Below are positions 1 through 8,167 of a DNA stretch of 46,444 nt, one piece after another. Source of the DNA: Desulfurococcaceae archaeon (GTDB lineage Archaea; Thermoproteota; Thermoprotei_A; Sulfolobales; Desulfurococcaceae). Below the pieces are notes generated by a model. That model saw nothing but the letters and a program-made list of their open reading frames with translations. It made no database searches and was not told where the DNA came from. The position numbers and the translations under genes were made by a program. Within the stretch, counting starts at the first letter, position 1, and each line of letters begins with the position of its first letter. The DNA is taken from positions 1 to 46,444 of the forward strand of contig JAJHQS010000007.1 in NCBI GenBank assembly GCA_020833225.1. The letters run 5' to 3'.

Positions 1-1
1 A

Positions 2-1489
2 ACCATAACTATTAATGCTACTTCACGACCAGACACTTATGGAGGTGAATGTATAGCAATAGTAAATAAAAGTTTACCAAGTAGTGGAGTAGTTTACATA
101 GCCTCAATAGTTAAAGCTATTACAGGTGAAGGATATGCAGATATTGTTTTAATTCAGAATTCAAGCGCTCTTTATACACTGGGTATATATTTTGACCCGC
201 CAGGGGCTCAAGGCTACGAGATCTGGAAATATGTGGAAAAATTGTGGAAAAGATTAAATGGCACGAGAAATGAGACTTTCTATAATACCAGCTATAATAT
301 TGTAGGAATATATGCGTTTAACATAGGATATTTAGAGTTATGGTCTAATAGAAGTTTAATGGTTAGTGGAAGTAATTTAACTATTACTCCACTACAGACT
401 GGTATAGGTGTATATACAGCTGTAACTAGTAATAAAATGGCGAGTGCAAGTACCGTGCTCATAGCATTTGATAACTTACTAGTTACTTTTAATACTCCTC
501 CATGGTTTGTTAATGTTACAAATGTACCTATTGGTTGGAGTGTTGTTTTGAGAGATGTGAGTGGTAATATTATAAGTAGTGTGAAATCTACTGGTGGTGA
601 TGTTAGTTTAGATGTGTGGGATTATTTTATAGTGTCAAATGGTACTATTGAGGTTTACGATGATCGCGGTGTTTTAGTTGGTGCTAGGACATTTAATTAT
701 GTTATGGGTGGTGAGGTTTATAGAGTTAATGTTTATGGAGATAGCTTTACTGGATTAGTAATTGGTGTTGGTGGTTCTAGTAAAATTTTAATTTATAATA
801 TTTCAAGTAGTATTGAAAGCCCTATTCTTACACATGTAATTAATGCTGATACTATATTTGATGGTCGTGCTGATATAGCTCTTAGTCTTGATTATTTATA
901 CTTATTAAACACTAGTGGTGTGTTTAATTATGATTTTTTACAAGGAAAATGGGTTTTAGTTACAGATTCATGTAGAGCTACAGGGATTAGTGCTAGATTA
1001 GAGGTTGTTAAAGATGTTCTTGTCATAGTACCTGGTGTTGGTAATAATACGTTGTGTTTATATAATTTAACTACTAAAAGAAACCTTAATCCTTACAATA
1101 TAGTTGAGGGTTATGTTACAGAATATACTTCTACAACTACGAGTGAGAGTATTTTATATGTGTCATTAAATAGTACAAGTACATTACGCCCAATAATAGT
1201 TGTATATAACATTAGTAATAATAGTGTTAATTTCTTAACTCAATATAATATTACAGGTTATAGGCTTCTAGGATTAACACGTAGTGATCTAGGTAAACTC
1301 TACTTTATACATGAATATGGTGGAGTATATGAATTAGATATAACTACTAGTACTTTGAGACTTTTACCTCTAATATTGCCTTTCACACCGCGTGGTTTTG
1401 GAGATAGATTAGAATATTATGGTGGATACTTGATTTTCATACGTGGTGATGAAACTACAGAACTCTACATAGTATCATTAACTACGTGA
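2..1489 (+). CDS. Partial secreted/surface protein, Asn/Thr/Ser-rich, function unknown
   Basis: The frame is open from the first bases of the window, so this is the C-terminal 495 codons of a longer gene whose start lies outside. The product is rich in Asn, Ser, Thr, Val and Tyr and carries many N-glycosylation sequons (for example NTS, NIS, NNT, NLT, NST). Short beta-rich segments recur, as in beta-propeller or beta-sandwich surface proteins. No transmembrane helix or cytoplasmic motif is visible, and there is no C-terminal anchor. Composition and sequons point to an exported, glycosylated cell-surface protein; AglB encoded at 12160-14634 could be the enzyme that glycosylates it. I do not recognise a family, and the propeller reading is only an impression from spacing of hydrophobic strands. 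The importer operon that follows has its own promoter-like sequence. Confidence 0.75.
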   Translation, partial: TITINATSRPDTYGGECIAIVNKSLPSSGVVYIASIVKAITGEGYADIVLIQNSSALYTLGIYFDPPGAQGYEIWKYVEKLWKRLNGTRNETFYNTSYNIVGIYAFNIGYLELWSNRSLMVSGSNLTITPLQTGIGVYTAVTSNKMASASTVLIAFDNLLVTFNTPPWFVNVTNVPIGWSVVLRDVSGNIISSVKSTGGDVSLDVWDYFIVSNGTIEVYDDRGVLVGARTFNYVMGGEVYRVNVYGDSFTGLVIGVGGSSKILIYNISSSIESPILTHVINADTIFDGRADIALSLDYLYLLNTSGVFNYDFLQGKWVLVTDSCRATGISARLEVVKDVLVIVPGVGNNTLCLYNLTTKRNLNPYNIVEGYVTEYTSTTTSESILYVSLNSTSTLRPIIVVYNISNNSVNFLTQYNITGYRLLGLTRSDLGKLYFIHEYGGVYELDITTSTLRLLPLILPFTPRGFGDRLEYYGGYLIFIRGDETTELYIVSLTT

Positions 1490-1499
1490 ATTTACTCTA

Positions 1500-1515
1500 A
1501 GAGGAATATTTATAG
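1500..1515 (+). promoter_or_regulatory. Candidate promoter (TATA-like) of the chelate importer operon
   Basis: AT-rich element AATATTTATAG, about 100 bases before the chosen start of the binding protein, followed by a 5-bp inverted repeat ATGTT-GTT-AACAT near 1530-1542. The spacing suits a TATA box with a leader of several tens of bases. No experimental support; the inverted repeat may be chance. Confidence 0.35.
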
Positions 1516-1608
1516 TTCTCGGAGAAACATGTTGTTAACATAGCGTGAGAGCTGGTAGGGTATATTAACCCCTCAAATATGTTTTATTTAATCATGGTGT
1601 TGGACAAG

Positions 1609-2721
1609 ATGTCCAAGCTAGTTCAGAGTGTAGCATTAGCTCTACTAGTAACACTAGTATTTAGTGTATTAGTTAGTGCTAAGCAACCTATAGTAGTTGT
1701 AGATGCTCTTGGTAGGAGTGTTGAATTGCCAAGTATTCCTAAACGTGTTGTTTCAATAGCACCCTCGATTACGCAAATACTAGCTAATCTCGGATTACTA
1801 GATGTAGTAGTTGGTGTTGATAGTTTCTCAATTGGGGATTGGTATTTGAATATTAGTAGTAGGCTTAGAGAGCGTGGTGTTGTTGATGTTGGTGGGTATT
1901 GGTGGAGTGTTATTAAAGTAGAAGAGATTTTGAAATTAAATCCTGATATTGTATTAGCTGATAGTGGTGCTCATAGACCACTATTAGAGACATTTGAATC
2001 TTACAATGTAACAGTGGTGTATTTACATGGTGGCTCAGCTAAGAGTGTTAATGATGTTCTCAGCGACATATATACTATTGGATTAGTTTTTAATGAGACT
2101 AGTAGAGCTGAAAGTCTTGTAAATGAAATTACTAGTGCACTAGATGAGGGTTTAAAGTTATTAAAGCCGTTTAGTGGTAGAAGAATACTTGTAGTTATAG
2201 ATTTCTGGCAGGGTATATGGGTTGTTGGTAAAGCTACATTTATAGATGATGTATTCTCAAGACTAGGATTAATAAATGCTGCAACCACGTATGGTTGGAG
2301 TGCTGTAAGCATAGAGACTATATCTAAGTGGAATCCAGATATCATTATAGTTGCGTGTTCTTATGCTACTAATGAGACTATTAGAGAAGCTGGTTTATAT
2401 GATCTTGGTAAACCAATAGTATTATTAAATAACACTGAAATAGACATTATATCTAGGCCTGGACCACTAATAACACTAGTACCACAAGTACTCTACACAG
2501 CCCTTGAGCGTGGATTAGGTAAACCTGTAGAGACAGTAACGCCTACTACACCATTAACAACTACTATAACTGTAACAGAGACAAAGACTACAACAATTAC
2601 TACGCCAATAGTACAAGTAGTAGGCTTAGAGGCTGGTCAAGTAGTAGTTATAACTGTTATTGTAGCTATACTAGCATTTATTATTGGATTAACTATTGGA
2701 TTAAAGAGGCGTAGGTCTTGA
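1609..2721 (+). CDS. ABC importer substrate-binding protein, BtuF/FecB (metal chelate or cobalamin) type
   Basis: Extracellular binding protein for a metal-chelate or corrinoid importer. The chosen ATG gives an N-terminal signal/anchor helix ending near FSVLVSA, followed by the family pattern VVVDALGRSVELP and PKRVVSIAPSITQILANLG that opens the class III periplasmic-binding fold. The second lobe contains NPDIIIVACSYA. After the fold comes a Thr-rich linker (about residues 313-338), a membrane helix and a basic tail RRRS, so the protein is anchored at its C terminus, a common archaeal arrangement. Two ATGs lie upstream in frame (1579 and 1594), but only 1609 has a GGTG nine bases before it and gives a sensible signal peptide. 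The stop overlaps the TTG of the permease by four bases. The ligand (cobalamin, haem, siderophore or nickel chelate) cannot be told. Confidence 0.88.
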   Translation: MSKLVQSVALALLVTLVFSVLVSAKQPIVVVDALGRSVELPSIPKRVVSIAPSITQILANLGLLDVVVGVDSFSIGDWYLNISSRLRERGVVDVGGYWWSVIKVEEILKLNPDIVLADSGAHRPLLETFESYNVTVVYLHGGSAKSVNDVLSDIYTIGLVFNETSRAESLVNEITSALDEGLKLLKPFSGRRILVVIDFWQGIWVVGKATFIDDVFSRLGLINAATTYGWSAVSIETISKWNPDIIIVACSYATNETIREAGLYDLGKPIVLLNNTEIDIISRPGPLITLVPQVLYTALERGLGKPVETVTPTTPLTTTITVTETKTTTITTPIVQVVGLEAGQVVVITVIVAILAFIIGLTIGLKRRRS

Positions 2722-3677
2722 GTAATAAGTGGAAAATAATACTTGTTTTTTTATTCTTAATAGCCTCAATTATTCTTCCACTACTCTATACTCGTATAAT
2801 TACACTTACAGAAGGCTTACCCGAGAAGATATTTACATATAGATTTCACAGGGCAATATATACAGTCTTAGCTGGCGTCGTTCTCGCAGCTTCAGGCTGT
2901 ATACTACAAGCTACATTGAGAAATCCACTTGTAGATCACTATGTATTAGGGACAGGGTCAGGGGCTTTATTTGCAGTTTATACTACACTATTATTACTAG
3001 AACATGTAACTCTATGGGTCATTAGCTTAGCAGCTGCTATTGGAGGTCTCTCTGCACTAGCAATTACTGTGCTTATAGCTGAGAGTATTTCTGGAGGTGA
3101 TGTTGCCTATGTTCTTTCAGGTATTGGTGTTACAAGCCTATTCTCAGGTCTCTCAGTGCTCTTATTATACTATGTTGCTTCTAAATATGGTTATGCATCA
3201 CTAATGTTAACTGGTACATTTATACACTCGCGTCCAGAGAACTTACCATACATACTACTAGCAGTAATACTAGTACTAGTAGGATATGTTTTATTAGCTA
3301 AGAGGCTTAATGTCATTATGCTCGGAGATGATCACGCTGCACAGCTCGGAGTAAACCCTAATTTAACAAGGCTTTCAGCGTCAATAATAGCTGGTGTAAG
3401 TGCTAGTATTATTGTCTCACAATTTGGTGTTATAGGATTTTTAGGTCTCGTGACTCCACATATAGCTAGATTTATATTAAAGACTAGTGATAATAGACTC
3501 GTAGTGCCATTAGCCATGGCTCTAGGCTCAACATTATTATTCACCACGGATACTTTATCTAGGTCTATAATGACTAAGATTATAGGTGAAGTTCCAGCTG
3601 GAGCGGTTATATCGGCTATTGGAGCACCATTTTTCCTAATACTCCTCATTAGGAGATTTAGAGGTGTTATCTCGTGA
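2718..3677 (+). CDS. FecCD/BtuC-family ABC importer permease
   Basis: Membrane subunit of the importer begun by the upstream binding protein. It is 319 residues with eight to ten hydrophobic helices. Family landmarks are visible: LAASGCILQATLRNPLVDHY early in the protein, matching the usual G-x-x-LQ-x-x-x-RNPLA pattern, and GVIGFLGLVTPHIARF near residue 240, the coupling region that contacts the ATPase. The TTG start overlaps the previous stop as TTGA, and its own end overlaps the start of the ATPase as GTGA, so the three genes are translationally coupled. Length is normal for the family (about 320-350). Confidence 0.92.
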   Translation: MSNKWKIILVFLFLIASIILPLLYTRIITLTEGLPEKIFTYRFHRAIYTVLAGVVLAASGCILQATLRNPLVDHYVLGTGSGALFAVYTTLLLLEHVTLWVISLAAAIGGLSALAITVLIAESISGGDVAYVLSGIGVTSLFSGLSVLLLYYVASKYGYASLMLTGTFIHSRPENLPYILLAVILVLVGYVLLAKRLNVIMLGDDHAAQLGVNPNLTRLSASIIAGVSASIIVSQFGVIGFLGLVTPHIARFILKTSDNRLVVPLAMALGSTLLFTTDTLSRSIMTKIIGEVPAGAVISAIGAPFFLILLIRRFRGVIS

Positions 3678-4525
3678 TCTCTGCTAGAAATGTAACTGTT
3701 ACATATAGGCGTAATAACATAGTAGCTCTTAGAGATGTAAATATAGAGGTACCAAGTGAAACTGTGACGTGTATTCTGGGTCCTAACGCCTCAGGTAAAA
3801 CAACACTACTTAAAACTATAGCACAATTATTAAATTATAGTGGGGTAGTAGAGATCAATGGTAGAGATGCTAAGAGTATTATTAGAGAGCTTAGAAGAAT
3901 ACTCTCATATTCTTCAACAATAGAAGAACAAGACTTACTAGGAGTTACAGTACTAGATGTACTTGTATATTCTAGATATCCTGTTTCAAGAGGGTTTTTT
4001 ACAAGTGAAGATGATATTAAGAGGGTGTATGAAATAGCTGAGAAGCTTGGATTAAAGGGTTTACTTAGTAGGAGGCTTAGTGAACTTAGTGCTGGTGAAT
4101 TACAGAGAGTTGTTCTCGCGGCAGCTTTAGTAAAAGATCCCAGGATACTACTACTAGATGAGCCTGATAGTCACCTCGACGTTTACTCTAAGATCTGGTT
4201 ATCTAATTTTCTCAGAGAGATCTCTAGTCAAGTAACAATTGTACTCTCCACACATGATCCTATATTTGCTTCAATAACATGTGACTACTTCATAGTGTTA
4301 TCACGTGGTGAAGTAGTTTTTACTGGTTCTCGAGGAGAATTACTTAAGAATACTGGTATATTGGAGAGTGTTTATAATGTCTCCTTCACGAGTATTTCTC
4401 TCGGTGAATTACACATTCTCCTCCCATTAAATCAGAGTATTCACAGAGATAAGCTAGTGAAACTAGGAGAACAGAGTCATCGAGATATCTCTTATAATTC
4501 CTCCAACACACGAGGAGACCACTAG
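3674..4525 (+). CDS. ABC importer ATPase, FecE/BtuD type, with extended C terminus
   Basis: ATP-hydrolysing subunit of the chelate importer. Walker A is GPNASGKTT (about residues 36-44), the signature is LSAGELQRV, Walker B is RILLLDEPD followed by the D-loop SHLD, and the switch histidine is in STHDP. It starts with GTG overlapping the permease stop by four bases. At 283 residues it is about 30 longer than usual; the last stretch, from QSIHRDK onward, is polar and does not look like family sequence. That tail is encoded within a 140-base antiparallel overlap with the convergent gene at 4386-5000, which suggests the original stop was lost and the frame ran on. Confidence 0.92.
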   Translation: MISARNVTVTYRRNNIVALRDVNIEVPSETVTCILGPNASGKTTLLKTIAQLLNYSGVVEINGRDAKSIIRELRRILSYSSTIEEQDLLGVTVLDVLVYSRYPVSRGFFTSEDDIKRVYEIAEKLGLKGLLSRRLSELSAGELQRVVLAAALVKDPRILLLDEPDSHLDVYSKIWLSNFLREISSQVTIVLSTHDPIFASITCDYFIVLSRGEVVFTGSRGELLKNTGILESVYNVSFTSISLGELHILLPLNQSIHRDKLVKLGEQSHRDISYNSSNTRGDH

Positions 4526-5000
4526 TCCTCGGTAAAATTTCTCTGAGTTTTAAGTATGGTTCACAATATTCTCCTACAAGTCCAGGGTATGCTAGATCAC
4601 CATTTATGAGGACGCCGAGAACTTCTACTTTACCAGGCTCTTTACTCGAAATAATAATAAAATCTCGGAGTAAAACAATTCTTCTACTCACAATATTAAG
4701 TATTTCTTCACTAAACCCCCCGTAGAGTACAGGTTTACATGTAAGCCATGGGGCATTAATATTATTAATAGTGATTTTTTCGAGAAGACTACTAAGCCAA
4801 TGTAATTCACCAATCTTTAATAACATAGTAATTTTTCTCACAGTCCTCTCAGTGAGACCTAACATCTTAGATAATGCAACACGACCAACCCCCTCTGTGA
4901 GAGAAGCAAGAGTAACGCTAAAAACATCAATAACACTTAAACCAGATTGTTGTAACCTAGAAGTAGATTCTTTAAGATCATTGCAACTAATCAAAAACAT
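4386..5000 (-). CDS. Winged-helix protein resembling the DUF4443 family, possible regulator
   Basis: A 204-residue protein with a helix-turn-helix in the first third (GRVALSKMLGLTERTVRKIT, about residues 38-57) and a C-terminal alpha/beta half containing LRDFIIISS, VEVLGVLINGDLAYPG and LLVCW. The order, an N-terminal wing then a domain beginning 'LRD-aliphatic' and a 'VLGV..G...PG' turn, resembles archaeal DUF4443 proteins; that assignment is from memory and tentative. The ATG is preceded by TTGGTGT. It converges on the importer ATPase and overlaps it by 140 bases, so it might regulate that operon, but no operator has been identified and the role is inference. Confidence 0.65.
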   Translation of the reverse strand: MFLISCNDLKESTSRLQQSGLSVIDVFSVTLASLTEGVGRVALSKMLGLTERTVRKITMLLKIGELHWLSSLLEKITINNINAPWLTCKPVLYGGFSEEILNIVSRRIVLLRDFIIISSKEPGKVEVLGVLINGDLAYPGLVGEYCEPYLKLREILPRTSGLLVCWRNYKRYLDDSVLLVSLAYLCEYSDLMGGECVIHREKYS

Positions 5001-5151
5001 ACACCAAGTACTTAGAGAATTATTTTGGTTAATTACATTTCCCTATAACTTACTCTCAGGGTTTAAGTAACTAATAATTCTCAAAACCTATTTCTATTAA
5101 TTATTTAAATGGTTAAAGTTCTTCAACACTAATACTTTTTTCGTAATACTT

Positions 5152-5337
5152 CTACAAGGTTTTAACACCACGTCTTCTTAGAGCATCTCTAATAAGAGTG
5201 TCTCTTTCTAGATAGCGTTTAAGACTTCATAGATTGTAAGCTACTATATGTAGTTCTTAGTGAGTAGAGTGGTTTTCTTAACTTCACTGCTTTAATGAGC
5301 GAGGAAGATTCAAAGAGATAATTAGTTGTCAGCGCAT
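5152..5337 (-). pseudogene. Decayed VapC-like PIN toxin remnant
   Basis: Fifteen bases after the end of the VapB-like gene is an ATG (5335-5337) that soon stops. One frame over, the strand reads NYLFESSSLIKAVK, which fits the opening of a VapC PIN domain (Y-L-F-D-x-S, with the first catalytic Asp replaced by Glu). A second stop and a further frame change follow, then SLKRYLERDTLIRDALRRRG and a short tail to a stop at 5152. The catalytic core between is missing. Position right after an antitoxin and the PIN-like start argue for a dead vapC; the C-terminal part is too short to assign firmly. Confidence 0.5.
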
Positions 5338-5351
5338 TTCCTTATCTTCTC

Positions 5352-5552
5352 TTATGTGTTTAAGATTTTTTCAATGTTAATTATATTTAGGATTTCTTTG
5401 AGGTTTTTAAGTCTCTGGTTGTTTGATTTTATTTCTCCTCTTTCTTCTTCGAGTTTTCTCCGTAGAAATTTAGATATGTTAATTCCGAGTCTCTTAGTTC
5501 TTTCAACTAGTTTTCTTTTAACTTTTGTGGAGATGGTTATATAGTTACTCAT
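5352..5552 (-). CDS. vapB: VapB-like antitoxin (orphan)
   Basis: A 66-residue protein opening with SNYITISTKVKRKLVERT and continuing GINISKFLRRKLEEE, the standard archaeal VapB pattern: a short strand, then two helices of a ribbon-helix-helix DNA-binding dimer, then a charged tail that would wrap the toxin. A GTG three codons upstream (5561) is possible, but the ATG at 5552 fits the family. In a working module the VapC RNase gene would follow directly; here only a broken remnant lies downstream (5152-5337), so the antitoxin appears orphaned. It diverges from thiDN and shares an intergenic TATA-like element with it. Confidence 0.72.
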   Translation of the reverse strand: MSNYITISTKVKRKLVERTKRLGINISKFLRRKLEEERGEIKSNNQRLKNLKEILNIINIEKILNT

Positions 5553-5587
5553 TATGTCCACAGAATACTGTTATCTGGATTAAGTAG

Positions 5588-5595
5588 TTTAAAAG
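5588..5595. promoter_or_regulatory. Bidirectional TATA-like element between vapB and thiDN
   Basis: TTTAAAAG lies in the 77-base gap between two divergent genes. For thiDN it is 42 bases before the ATG, leaving a short leader that holds the GGGAGGGG ribosome binding site; for vapB it is about 36 bases before the start. The core TTTAAA is self-complementary, so one element could serve both directions. Confidence 0.4.
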
Positions 5596-5629
5596 CGCAG
5601 TGTATTAGAGTTATTGGGAGGGGTTGTTT

Positions 5630-6979
5630 ATGCGTAGAGTTCCAGTTGCTATGACTATTGCTGGTAGTGATTCTGGTGGGGGTGCTGGTATTGAGGCTGA
5701 TTTAAAGACTTTTAGTGCTCTAGGTGTTCACGGCGTAGTAGCTATTACTAGTGTTACTGCTCAAAATACTTATAGTGTTACAGCTGTTTTTGATCTGCCT
5801 GGTTGGTTTGTATATGAGCAAATTAGAGTTGTAGTTGAAGATATAGGTGTTGATGCAGCTAAGACTGGTATGCTTAGTAATAGTGAAATTATTGAGAGTG
5901 TTGTGAGGGCTATTAGTGATTTTAAAATACCACTTGTAGTAGACCCGGTTATGATTGCTAAATCTGGTGCTAGATTACTCAGAGAAGATGCTATAGAGAC
6001 ACTTACATCAAAGCTTTTACCTCGTGCACGAATAGTAACACCTAATGCACCTGAGGCAGAAGTACTCTCGGGTTTGAGAATTCAGAGTATTGAGGATGCT
6101 GAGAGAGCTGCTAGAGTAATATCTGAGAAATATGGTGTTGAAGCTGTGGTTGTTAAAGGCGGCCACTTGAGAAGTGAGAGGGTTATTGATGTTTTATATT
6201 ATCGTGGAGGATTTTACCACTATGAGTCTGAGAGAGTTGAAGGTTGTACTCATGGTGGTGGTTGTGCTTATTCAGCTGCTATAGCTGCATATTTAGCTAG
6301 AGGACTAGATATAGTTGATGCTGTGGGTAAAGCTAAAGAATTCATAGTTTGGGCTATTAAATACGGGTTGAGAATTGGTAAAGGTCATTGCCCAGTAAAC
6401 CCCATGGCGTGGCTTGAAATACCAGCTGAGAAGTTTAGAGTTCTCAGCAGTGTAGAAGAAGCTGTTAAAATACTACTTGAAAATTCTAGTAGAGTCTTGA
6501 AGTATACTCCTGAAGTAGGTATTAATGTAGTTGAAGCTTTAGACTCTAAATACGCTGTTAGCGTAAACGATGTTGCTGGTATTAAAGGACGTATAGTGAG
6601 AGCTGGTGATAAATTAGTAGTAGTTGGCCCTGTGGAGTTTGGTGCTTCAAGTCACCTTGCGAGGCTAGTGTTAGAGGCTATGAGAACAGATCCCTCTATT
6701 AGAGCAGCTGTAAACATTAGGTATTCTGAGGATCTAGTTGCAAGAGCTAAGAGTAAAGGCTACTCAGTAGTATTTGTTGATAGGAGAGCTGAGCCAGAAG
6801 AGATCAGGAGTATTGAAGGGGCAACTATGCCCTGGATACTTAGAGAAGCTTTGAAAAAAACTGGTAGAGTGCCAGATGTCATATATGATATTGGAGATGT
6901 AGGTAAAGAACCCATGATCAGGGTTTTAGGGAGAAGTGCTATTGAAGTTGTAAATAAGCTTCTCGACATCATAACGTGA
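5630..6979 (+). CDS. thiDN: ThiD-ThiN fusion: HMP/HMP-P kinase with archaeal thiamine phosphate synthase
   Basis: A bifunctional thiamine biosynthesis enzyme. The N-terminal 265 or so residues are a ribokinase-fold HMP kinase/HMP-phosphate kinase: [20 protein letters not shown], the [10 protein letters not shown]-type loop, [22 protein letters not shown] and an anion-hole segment [10 protein letters not shown] (more often HGTGC in relatives). The C-terminal 180 residues are the ThiN domain, which in archaea replaces ThiE and joins HMP-PP to thiazole phosphate; [27 protein letters not shown]-type sequence and [10 protein letters not shown] mark it. The ATG at 5630 is chosen over the TTG at 5624 because GGGAGGGG lies at the right distance. 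The 449-residue length is typical of archaeal ThiDN. Cytosolic. Confidence 0.93.
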   Translation: MRRVPVAMTIAGSDSGGGAGIEADLKTFSALGVHGVVAITSVTAQNTYSVTAVFDLPGWFVYEQIRVVVEDIGVDAAKTGMLSNSEIIESVVRAISDFKIPLVVDPVMIAKSGARLLREDAIETLTSKLLPRARIVTPNAPEAEVLSGLRIQSIEDAERAARVISEKYGVEAVVVKGGHLRSERVIDVLYYRGGFYHYESERVEGCTHGGGCAYSAAIAAYLARGLDIVDAVGKAKEFIVWAIKYGLRIGKGHCPVNPMAWLEIPAEKFRVLSSVEEAVKILLENSSRVLKYTPEVGINVVEALDSKYAVSVNDVAGIKGRIVRAGDKLVVVGPVEFGASSHLARLVLEAMRTDPSIRAAVNIRYSEDLVARAKSKGYSVVFVDRRAEPEEIRSIEGATMPWILREALKKTGRVPDVIYDIGDVGKEPMIRVLGRSAIEVVNKLLDIIT

Positions 6980-7031
6980 ACAATAAGCTTATTAACTAGT
7001 AGTATTCTATATTAAGACGTGAGGTGTATTT

Positions 7032-7304
7032 GTGAATAAGCAAATATCTCTATCTCTAAGTAATAGGAGTATAGGTCTTATTTTATTAATAATAGGTGTA
7101 TTGATAATTCTAATGGCTATATTTGTAGCTTTTAATGCGTTTTACACATATAAGCTTCCTGAGCTTAAGGGTTCTTCGCTGGAAGAATTGATCTCTTCAC
7201 TTATGAACGTGCTTATTGAATTAGCGCTAAGATTAGGATTTCTAGGCTTAATTGTATGGGCTGCTAGTATATTGTTAAAACATGGCGTTAGTTTATTAAA
7301 GTAG
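7032..7304 (+). CDS. Small two-helix membrane protein, unknown function
   Basis: A 90-residue product with a membrane helix at about residues 14-36 and a second at 62-85, separated by a polar loop that includes KLPELKGSSLEEL. The GTG start has GAGGTG seven bases before it. It is the first of three closely spaced membrane-protein genes (7032-8122) that look like one transcript. I recognise no family. Its conserved-looking architecture of an N-terminal helix, short outer loop and second helix ending in a basic tail gives topology but not function. Confidence 0.7.
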   Translation: MNKQISLSLSNRSIGLILLIIGVLIILMAIFVAFNAFYTYKLPELKGSSLEELISSLMNVLIELALRLGFLGLIVWAASILLKHGVSLLK

Positions 7305-7326
7305 CTGCTTCTATGGAGTGATCTTA

Positions 7327-7701
7327 GTGTTTACTGGTTTTAAATACATATTAGTAGTAACGGTGTTTTTTATCTCAATACTACTACTCCTACCTCTACT
7401 AGTTTTTGTATGGGATGTATTTCAAAACCCTGAGTGTATTGTTTTAAGATTTGGAAATGCTAGTTATATTGATAGTGAGGTGTTTAAAGTAAATATTACA
7501 TTATCATATTGTTCAAGTATACCACTTAAAAACGTTAAAATTCAAATTGGCAGTAAACTATTAGAATTTGATTATATTAATAAGGGGGTTGTGTATACAC
7601 GGGAAATTATGCTCACAATGGAGGATCTAGAGGAGGGTGTTAGGGGGTTAGAGGCTAGTATTGGTGGCTTTTACAAAGTGGTTTTAAAATTTAAATATTA
7701 G
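7327..7701 (+). CDS. Single-helix membrane-anchored protein with small exported domain, unknown function
   Basis: A 124-residue protein with one N-terminal membrane helix (about residues 8-27) followed by a soluble domain of beta-strand character that contains a pair of cysteines (PECIVLRF and YCSSIP), which could form a disulphide outside the cell. GTG at 7327 is chosen because GGAGTGAT sits just upstream; a GTG at 7318 is also in frame. The middle gene of a three-gene membrane cluster, 22 bases after the previous stop and 10 before the next start. Not recognised. Confidence 0.68.
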   Translation: MFTGFKYILVVTVFFISILLLLPLLVFVWDVFQNPECIVLRFGNASYIDSEVFKVNITLSYCSSIPLKNVKIQIGSKLLEFDYINKGVVYTREIMLTMEDLEEGVRGLEASIGGFYKVVLKFKY

Positions 7702-7711
7702 GTGTTTTATT

Positions 7712-8122
7712 TTGTGGCGTAAAGTAATTAAGAATGTTTTACTCGGGGTTTTTAAAGGCTTAATATACTATGGTGTATTCTGGGTTTTAATACCTTGGCT
7801 TATAAGTAGTGTTCTTAAAGTACCATTTGAGCAGCCATTACACTTAGCTATACTCATATTAGGTGTCTTTATAAGTCTAGGTGTAGTATCTTCGAGTGTT
7901 AAGCAGTTTATTGGAATTATTTTTGGTGTTTTGAGTTCTCTTCTCGCATTATATATTATGGTGGGGGTTTTAGGTGTTGTAATTAATACTAGTGTAAGAT
8001 ATGATGGTGTAATTGTAGAGGCTTCTCTAGATTACACGCCACTAATGATCCTGATTATAGGGGTTACATTGATATATACTATTGTAGAGTGTTTTGAGAG
8101 ATTAGTTGAGCTTGAAGAGTAG
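7712..8122 (+). CDS. Four-helix membrane protein, unknown function
   Basis: A 136-residue, mostly hydrophobic protein with helices near residues 12-32, 43-62, 65-88 and 108-126. The TTG start is preceded by AGGTG with a seven-base gap, the usual arrangement in this genome. It closes the three-gene membrane cluster. The acidic C terminus (ERLVELEE) probably faces the cytoplasm. I see no catalytic or transport motif. Confidence 0.68.
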   Translation: MWRKVIKNVLLGVFKGLIYYGVFWVLIPWLISSVLKVPFEQPLHLAILILGVFISLGVVSSSVKQFIGIIFGVLSSLLALYIMVGVLGVVINTSVRYDGVIVEASLDYTPLMILIIGVTLIYTIVECFERLVELEE

Positions 8123-8167
8123 TATTTTTAATTTCAAAAGTATTTTTTAGTTTAAATGGTGATTTTA

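Noticed and set aside
2001-2345. Minus-strand frame inside the importer binding protein
   Set aside because: Fully contained in a well-supported gene and of antisense-like composition.
5326-5544. Plus-strand hydrophobic frame opposite VapB
   Set aside because: The minus strand gives a clear VapB pattern; the plus reading is its Phe/Leu/Ser-rich shadow.
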